Assembly: GCA_028554645.1 (NCBI GenBank)
Contig: JAQOOI010000064.1
Coordinates: 1,922,001 to 1,986,000, forward strand
Reading direction: 5' to 3'
Source of the DNA: Omphalotus guepiniiformis
Lineage: Eukaryota > Basidiomycota > Agaricomycetes > Agaricales > Omphalotaceae
Length of the DNA stretch: 64,000 nucleotides
In this document: positions 57,118 to 64,000 of the stretch, piece by piece
Numbering within the stretch: the first letter of the stretch is position 1
Layout: each line of letters starts with the position of its first letter
Position numbers and translations under genes: made by a program
Notes under the pieces: model-generated
Databases searched by the model: none
What the model was told of the DNA's origin: nothing
What the model saw: the letters and a program-made list of their open reading frames with translations, nothing else

Positions 57118-58206
57118 ATGTCTTCAGCTTTTGTTCAGCCAACACTTTCTACATCTACTTCTCGAGTCTACACTGATTACACTAACCCTGGAGATATACC
57201 ACCCCAAGAGAATGGCTGGACGCGTTTCGTATGTCTTTCCGACACCCACTCACATACATTCTGGGACAGAGATCTAATTGAGAAGGCCGGGGGGTCGAAA
57301 ATGCCTCGAGGGGATGTACTTCTTCATGCAGGGGATCTTAGCAGCTATGGGACCCCAGAGCAATTGAAGAAAACTATAGATTGGCTTGCGGAATTAGATG
57401 GATATGGGACGAAGATGTGAGCACTCTCGAGTCTGTCTTGAAGCTTGCTAGAACTCAAAAGTTGACTTTCAGAATCATAGCGGGCAATCACGATGTGAGT
57501 TGTGCATTCCAATGAACTTTGACAGAGATTGGTGCAATGTCATATCACTACAGCTCTGCCTCGAGGCCGAAAGTGAGCTATACATCTCCGGTTTTGGTCG
57601 AGAGCGAAAGAAAGAAGCGCAAGATATGTTCAAAACATCGCGGGCTATTGTGAAGAATCGTGAATTAGAAGACAAGAAGCTCATATACCTGGAATATGAT
57701 TCCGTTACGATAAGAGTTGGCCAGAGAGATTGGGTTGTATATGGCTCTCCGGTGAGTAAAATGTTCGAAATTGAGGTAACACACTGTTTCCAGCTGGTCA
57801 CATAGGCGTCGCCGATGCATTACAGAGGTGCGTTCCAATATCAGACAAATGAGGAAGCAGCAGGTGAGTCTCCGTGAAGCTGCCAAAGTTCCTTGCCCAT
57901 TGAGCGTGTAATGCTATAGAGATAAACGCTCGCATACCATCCTCAACTCACATCCTTCTTACACATACCCCACCGTACAATGTTTTGGATAAAACTCGCA
58001 AGGGTAAACACGCAGGTTGTCAAAGTCTTCAGTCACGTTTAGATTCCGGTGAGCTGGACAGATGCAGACTACACGTTTTTGGGCACATCCATGAGGCAGC
58101 AGGGGTGGCGATCGTCTCGAACGCGGGGAAGAAAGGGCAACGCGTGGCGGTCAATGCAGCTATATCGCGCCCGAAGAGAGCTGTTGTAGTTGATTTGAAA
58201 AATTAA
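57118..58206 (+). CDS. Calcineurin-like metallophosphoesterase
   Basis: Metal-dependent phosphoesterase. It starts MSSAFVQPTLSTSTSRVYTD. Motifs in order: FVCLSDTHSHT (DxH), VLLHAGDLSSYG (GD), IIAGNHD (GNHD, split by an intron), HILLTHTPPYN (TH) and HVFGHIHEAAG (GHxH). The set is complete, so it should be active. The compact length (about 290 residues) and pattern resemble MPPED/239AB-type enzymes. Four or five exons; the end is RPKRAVVVDLKN. Substrate unknown (cyclic nucleotide or other phosphodiester). Confidence 0.88.
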
Positions 58207-58492
58207 AAGGACGTCGTCCCTGTGAACAACGTGTTACCACCTTTGTCGACCTTCAACTTTGAAGCTGGCTTGCTCAAATAACGCAGCTTTCGCGTCAAAA
58301 TGGAAATACTAGTCTCGAATGCCAACATTGAATGATTTGACTGCAGATGGAGGTGAACTGTCACGGTATCAGGACAAAGTCACGATCCCGTGATTCAATG
58401 TGACCATCTTTGAAACTCCGCCATATTAGAAGCCGAATCGCGCCCAGTTACTGTTGAGCAGACGCGCCCTCCCTCTTTTCACAACTACTACA

Positions 58493-61400
58493 ATGCTCGT
58501 GGAGCTGAACAAGCCTCAGTTCGTCTCGCGCGTGAAGCGTATCTATGATGGATGGAAAGTTAGTTCTGTTATCAAACCTTATCCTCAAGTGTCGACTAGT
58601 ATGCTTACCTGACATCTCTTCTTTCGCTGTGCTACCTGGCGCTTTAGAATGCGGGAGAAAACGACGAGTATAGCTCGATAGCAACCGCGGACACACTTCT
58701 CCTTCTGGCGGGCGATCCGGCTAGTGAAGATGAGCCTATGAAGAAGGGTACATGCCTACAAGTATGTCTTTGAGCTGGGTGTGCTGTAGCTATTTTGAAG
58801 CCTTTTCTGACATACCTGTCGCACATAGCAATGGCTCCTTGGCTACGAATTCCCTTCCACGTTCTTTTTGTTTCAAAAGGATAAAATATACATCTTATGC
58901 TCGGCTTCAAAAGGTGCGTGTCATTCGTTGTTAAGACGTGATTTTATCACTGATACTTCATCTCTGCCTTCCTAGCCAAGATCCTCTCACAGATTGAAGG
59001 TTCGAGTGCTGTCGTTCCGGTAGAAATTTTTGCGCAAGCCAAGGCCAAAGAACCTGCGAACGATGCACTACCGAAATTCTTTCAAAAATACGAAGCGGCG
59101 AAGCGTGTCGGAATGCTTACGAAAGAGACGCATGTAGGGAAGTTGGTGACTGAGTGGAACAAACTTGTGTCAGATGCCTCAAATAAGCCGGAATCGATTG
59201 ATATGTCTCCCGCTGTGTCAGCTTTTATGGCGCAGAAGGATCAGGATGAGCTGGTGCGTTCGCATTCACTGAGTGGCCAACAATAGTTGACATGTTGAAT
59301 CTTTTTCAGAAAATTATACAAACTGCAGCCAACCTGACGTCTACGCTCCTCAAGCACCATGTGGCGCCGCGGCTCGAGACAATTCTGGATAAGGAGAGCA
59401 AGATTTCACATGAGATGCTCGCTGCTCAGATTGAAGCGCGACTGGGATCTGGAGAAGGAGACAGCGCAAAAGGTCCAGATATGAAGGTTTGGGGAAAGGG
59501 GAAAGGGCTAAACGATGTATGTTCTTTCCGGGAAAGTCACTGTCTGTCCACTAAAGCCTGTCTGTTTTGACAGATTGATTGGCATTTAGTCGAGTTCTGC
59601 TACTCCCCAATCATCATCTCTCGGTCGAGCGAGACAGGTTATGACCTTCGGTATACCGCGGAATCTACCCATGACAATATCGCCCACAAGGGAGTTCTAC
59701 TCGTGGCGTTTGGAATGCGTTTCAAGAGCTATTGCGCTAACGTAGGCAGGACGTTTATCGTTGATCCAACACCGGTCCGTCCGTTCCTCTACCCTTCCAA
59801 CGCCACACACTCAAAATCCTGACACTGTAGGAGCAAGAAGCTCAGTACAACTTACTGTTGTCTCTGCAAACCGAAATGCTCAAGTTCATCAAGAATGGTG
59901 TTGCGGCACGCGACGTCTATCAACACGCGCTTTCGTACGTCAAAAACAAGAATCCAGAGTTAGAGAAAAACTTCGTAAAGAACCTTGGATTTGGGGTGAG
60001 GAGTCTGTTTGAGTTCTACAACACTTGCTTATAGTTTCCGTCATGGTCAGATTGGAGTAGAATTCCGTGACTCAGCTTATCTGCTGTCTTCGAAAAATGG
60101 TCGAGTATTAAAGGAAAACATGACGATCAATCTTGGAATTGGATTCACGGACCTGGTAGACCAAGACAATTCCAAGTGCGTGTTAAATCTCAAAGTGAGT
60201 CTCGCTACTGATACGATTGTGTCTTATAGATATGCTCTTCATCTCGTTGACACCATCAAAGTTGGAGCGAACGAATCAACATTCCTTACAGAGGGCATGA
60301 AGTCGACTAAAGATTCTCTGTTCTTTTTAACACCCGAAGTGGATGAGGAGAAACCTGAAAAGCCCGAGCGAAAGGCACCCGTGCAACCCCGTGCTAACGG
60401 TACGCCTTTGAAGAAAACGGCGGGTGGAAAGGTGCTCCGTAATAATCGACGAGCGACACAAGATGAGGTGCATCAGACAGCCGCAGCGAGATTAACAGAG
60501 CACCAACGAGAACTGCATGAGAGATTACAAGCCGAAGGGTTAGCTAAATATTCAGAAGGTGGTGGAGGCACAAGTGGGAAAGAGGGCAAAGGATGGAAGA
60601 AGTTCCAAAGCTACAAGGGTGAAGGAGCATTACCACATGAGGTCGAGCGTCTGAGGGTAAGAAAATAAGTGTACTACTCTCCATGGTCTCGCTGACGCTT
60701 TCATAGATTCTGGTGGACCGTAAGGCCCTGTCAGTCATCCTTCCTATTCATGGATTCGCGGTACCCTTTCACATCAATACTATCAAGAATGCTAGCAAGA
60801 CCGACGAAGGCGAATTCACTTATCTCCGTATCAACTTTCAAACGCCCGGCCAGCTAGCTGGTAAGAAGGAGGATACAGTGCGTCTTGTGTAATTTGATTC
60901 GGAAGTAGTCCTCATTGACATATGATAGCCTTTTGAAAGCCCAGATGCTACGTTCATACGTTCTATATCGTATCGGTCTACAGATGGCCACCGGTTCGAC
61001 TCTATTCACAAGCAGATTACTGACCTGAAAAAGGATGTCAACAAACGGGAGGCACAGAGGAAGGAGATGGCAGATGTTGTCGAACAGGCGTCACTCATCG
61101 AACTCAAGGGCAGGCGGCCGGCCAAGATGCCCGAGGCTTTCATTAGACCAGCTCCCGATGGTAAAAGGCTTCCTGGTGAGGTGGAGATCCATCAGAATGG
61201 TGTTCGCTATCAATCGCCAATGGGTCAGAAAGTCGGTGAGTCAGTCTTTTACCACACATGGTATTCGCGATAATCATATTTCTTCTCAGATGTACTGTTT
61301 AGCAACATTAAACACTTGTTCTTCCAGCCTTGTGATCACGAATTACTTGTCATCGTGCACATGTATCTCAGGACACCAATCATCATTGGAAAGAAAAAGA

Positions 61401-62685
61401 CATTTGTGAGATTTTTCGCTGCGTTGCAATGTACAATATTTATCCGTTTTCTGTGGTTTCATAGGATGTGCAGTTCTTCCGAGAAGCAACAGATGTTCAG
61501 TTTGATGAAACTGGAAACCGAAAGCGTAAACATCGTTACGGAGACGAAGATGAAATCGAAATGGAACAACAGGAGAGAAAACGACGGCAGTTGCTTAACA
61601 AGGAGATCAAGGCCTTTGCCGAGAAAATAGCGGAAGCTGCCACTGCGTCGGTATGCCTTTTTTTTTTGGCTCCCAAATTTCCTTTTTCATTCATTCTTCC
61701 TAGAACGGCGAAACCCTAGAGCTTGATATTCCCTTTAGAGAACTGTCCTTCGAGGGCGTCCCTTTCCGTACATCTGTCCGACTACAGCCCACCACGGATT
61801 GCCTGGTTCACCTCACAGATTCACCATTCCTGGTAGTAACATTGTCAGAAATCGAGATCGCGTCCTTGGAGCGTGTACAATACAGTCTTAGGCAGTTCGA
61901 TTTGATCCTGATCTTCAAAGACTTCACGAAGACACCGCTTCATATCAACTCTATCCAGAGTTCGTCTATGGATGATGTGAAGAATTGGTTAGAGTATGTA
62001 CAAGAGTTCCATGAGTGCATCAAGGTACTAATTACTATTCACTTTAGACTCTGTTGACATTCCTATGGCAGAGGGGCCTGTCAACTTGAACTGGGGACCC
62101 ATCATGAAGCACATCAATGAATCTCCGTACGAGTTCTTCCAGGGTGGTGGCTGGACCTTCCTCAGTGGGACGACCGGTGGCGCTGAAGTGAGTTGACTTG
62201 CGAGAATCGTTGCATAGATCTGTGTATGCTGACTACTTTCGATAGAGCGATCCGTCGGATGACTCTGGCTCGGAGTCTGAGTTTGCAGCTTCTGAAGACT
62301 TGGAACAATCGGAGAGTAGTGTCGATGAAAGCGAATACTCTGACGCCAGTGGAAGTGAGAGCGGTTCTGATTTCGGAGAAGGTTCAGAGAGCGAAGATGG
62401 TTTGTGGTGTTTGTTTTCTATCGAGCGTTCTACGATCTTACTGATATAACTCTTACAGGCGATGATTGGGACGAGCTCGAGAGGAAAGCAGCTAAATGTA
62501 CGTCTGTGTTTATATGTTGAGAGCATCTGACTGATCGTTATTTAGCTGATGCAAAACGGGCGGAGGCGAAGATGGCAAGAGGATCTGACGACTCCTCGGA
62601 CGACGATAGGCCCAAGAAAAAGTCTGCTCCGAAAACCTCGAAAACTAATGGAAAATCTTCCAAGAGTTCCAAGGGTAAACGCTGA
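58493..62685 (+). CDS. SPT16: FACT complex subunit Spt16
   Basis: Histone chaperone subunit that, with Pob3, moves nucleosomes during transcription and replication. It starts [20 protein letters not shown] at 58493. The N-terminal pita-bread domain resembles an aminopeptidase ([40 protein letters not shown]). The dimerisation/middle part contains [20 protein letters not shown] and LRINFQTPG, then [20 protein letters not shown] and [20 protein letters not shown]. The C terminus is Ser/Asp/Glu-rich, the histone-binding tail, with a Lys-rich end (SSKSSKGKR). About 14 short introns. All expected regions are present. Confidence 0.95.
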
Positions 62686-62948
62686 GTTTCATGTAATTGG
62701 ACAATTGTAGCTGTACTATATATTGTATGCATCTATATATTACTTTACACAATCTAGCTATGCTTTTGCATATTTTTATATCTTGCGAATTGCATCGTTG
62801 TGAGGACATTTACAACCCAACAAAACACAGCTTTGACTTTTTCTCTCTAGTAACAGATCTATTAAGAGAAAATCCTGGTCTCCGATTTCGTTTTTACTTT
62901 TCCTAGCAATACACAAATAATGATATTGATACATGGAAGTGGTCAACC

Positions 62949-64000
62949 CTACAACTCCGGCCTCAAATCCTTAACAAGGCCAAGTGCAGGGGCCGGCAAA
63001 CCGCCCATAGAACGAACTTCTCTATCATCAACCTCCCAGCTATCCGTGGTCAAATCAACCACTTGCTCGCATGTGAAGCGGGGAAGATGCTCCTCTAGAT
63101 GATCTGGGGGACTGACAAAGGCACGAATGACATACTACGCATAGAGTCGCTTGTGAGTTTAAAACAAAAAGAAAACTTCAAATAAGATCTTGACCTGCAC
63201 TTTCACAATAGACCCCAGGCTCCACGAAGATTCCCTTCCGGCCTCTGCACCATCTATCCATCCTCGGAGGACGCAAACGCCTTCAGAGTATTCGCTTTTG
63301 AGTCTCGGCTGACCAGAGGAAATAGCCCATTCCCTGATGACAGGCTCGGAATGCCGCGACGATGACCAAGAAAACTCGGTCTCAGACTCGGAGCTATTTG
63401 AAGATAGCGACCGTCGACTCTCGAGGGCTGCGGCATATTCAAGGTGGACGTCACGAATTGCAGTATGTTTCTTCGGTTCTCTCGAGTCAACGGAGCGGGA
63501 GCGGGTAAAAATTCGTGGGGCGTGGGGGTGGTGATGATGATGATGTTTATGACTTGACTTTACGGGGTATACGAGTAGTTGTTTTACAAGCTTGATGGTA
63601 ATTCGTCGGGAATACATGATAGCCAGTACGGGATCGTTCGGAAAGACGAGGCTAAGCAAGAAGGGTATGTCTTCTCCCGAGGCATAAGTCTGGGGTGAAG
63701 GTAGAGAAAACTAAATAATTATATAGTCAGTACTACGCATAAACTTTTGGAAGTGCGACTGACAAAGACAGAGTTCTTGAACGTGTCGAGGCATTGGTTG
63801 GGCTCGTGGACGGCGGACCACCACCAAGGCGATAAAGTGAGTGTATTGACATGATCGGACACTTGAAAATTTGGACCAGGTGTTTGTCCGCCGTGGGCTC
63901 GTCCCGGTCTTGGGATAATATGCAGAGGCGGATCTGATGGACGCGACTTTGGAAGGTATAACAAAGGTATAACTTTACTGAGAAGGTTGAAATTGTTAGT
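62949..64000 (-). CDS. Partial uncharacterised gene, 5' end beyond the window
   Basis: The minus-strand reading stays open to the right edge, so the start is missing. Visible exons give LPKSRPSDPPLHIIPRPGRA, WWWSAVHEPNQCLDTFKN, FLLSLVFPNDPVLAIMYSRR, a His-rich stretch (HKHHHHHHPHAP), a Ser-rich stretch, GVCVLRGWIDGAEAGRESSW, and finally YVIRAFVSPPDHLEEHLPRF and TCEQVVDLTTDSWEVDDREV with the end LVKDLRPEL. The last part resembles the C-terminal half of arrestin-like beta-sandwich proteins, a weak impression only. Introns are near 63135-63185 and 63690-63765. No enzyme motif is seen. Confidence 0.6.

Noticed and set aside
60985..61000. GGTTCGACTC, similar to a tRNA B box
   Set aside because: It lies within a coding exon of SPT16 with no matching A box or cloverleaf.

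Overview
The window is nuclear DNA from a filamentous fungus, most likely a basidiomycete of the Agaricomycetes type. The evidence is: intron-rich genes whose introns are mostly about 48-70 nt with GT..AG borders, short gaps on both strands, and clear fungal proteins (Mid1, Ams1, Yme2, Hrq1, Bmt2, fungal Spt16, Rpc82). I see no prokaryotic signals, CRISPR array, rRNA or tRNA. I count 27 protein genes; 26 look complete and the last runs off the right edge. CDS coordinates below are start codon to stop codon with introns included.

Layout. 1-15 kb: MID1 calcium channel subunit (+), vacuolar alpha-mannosidase AMS1 (-), an FG nucleoporin of Nup1/Nup153 type (-), an internally duplicated dual-specificity phosphatase with one dead half (-), and TIM17 (-). 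15-31 kb: YME2 (+, divergent from TIM17), gamma-tubulin (+), MBF1 (-), a tetraspanin (+), the 25S rRNA methyltransferase BMT2 (+), a Ctr copper transporter (-), an MBIP-like protein (+, only 77 bp from the Ctr start) and a 5'-nucleotidase-like metallophosphatase (+). 31-44 kb: a small glycine-rich membrane protein (-), an acidic DUF2420-like protein (+), a SCYL2-type pseudokinase (+) and the helicase HRQ1 (-). 44-49 kb is more accessory: an alpha/beta hydrolase (-), a single-exon multi-pass membrane protein (+) and a membrane-anchored DUF3445 heme N-demethylase-like protein (-). 49-55 kb: RNA polymerase III subunit RPC82 (-) is flanked by two head-facing paralogues of an uncharacterised family. 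A 434-bp non-autonomous hAT-like transposon (22-bp perfect inverted repeats, 8-bp target duplication, six internal GTTCGGACA repeats) sits in the promoter between RPC82 and the second paralogue. 55-64 kb: an NmrA-like reductase (-), a metallophosphoesterase (+), the FACT subunit SPT16 (+) and a partial uncharacterised gene (-).

Most of the window is housekeeping: chromatin and transcription (SPT16, RPC82, MBF1, MBIP-like), mitochondrial inner membrane (TIM17, YME2), nuclear pore, microtubule nucleation, rRNA modification and DNA repair. The most unusual items are the transposon with its ordered repeats, the inverted paralogue pair around RPC82 with a probable splice-site shift in one copy, the phosphatase/pseudophosphatase fusion, and several very short divergent promoters. 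All identities were read from the translated sequence by eye; no database search was run.
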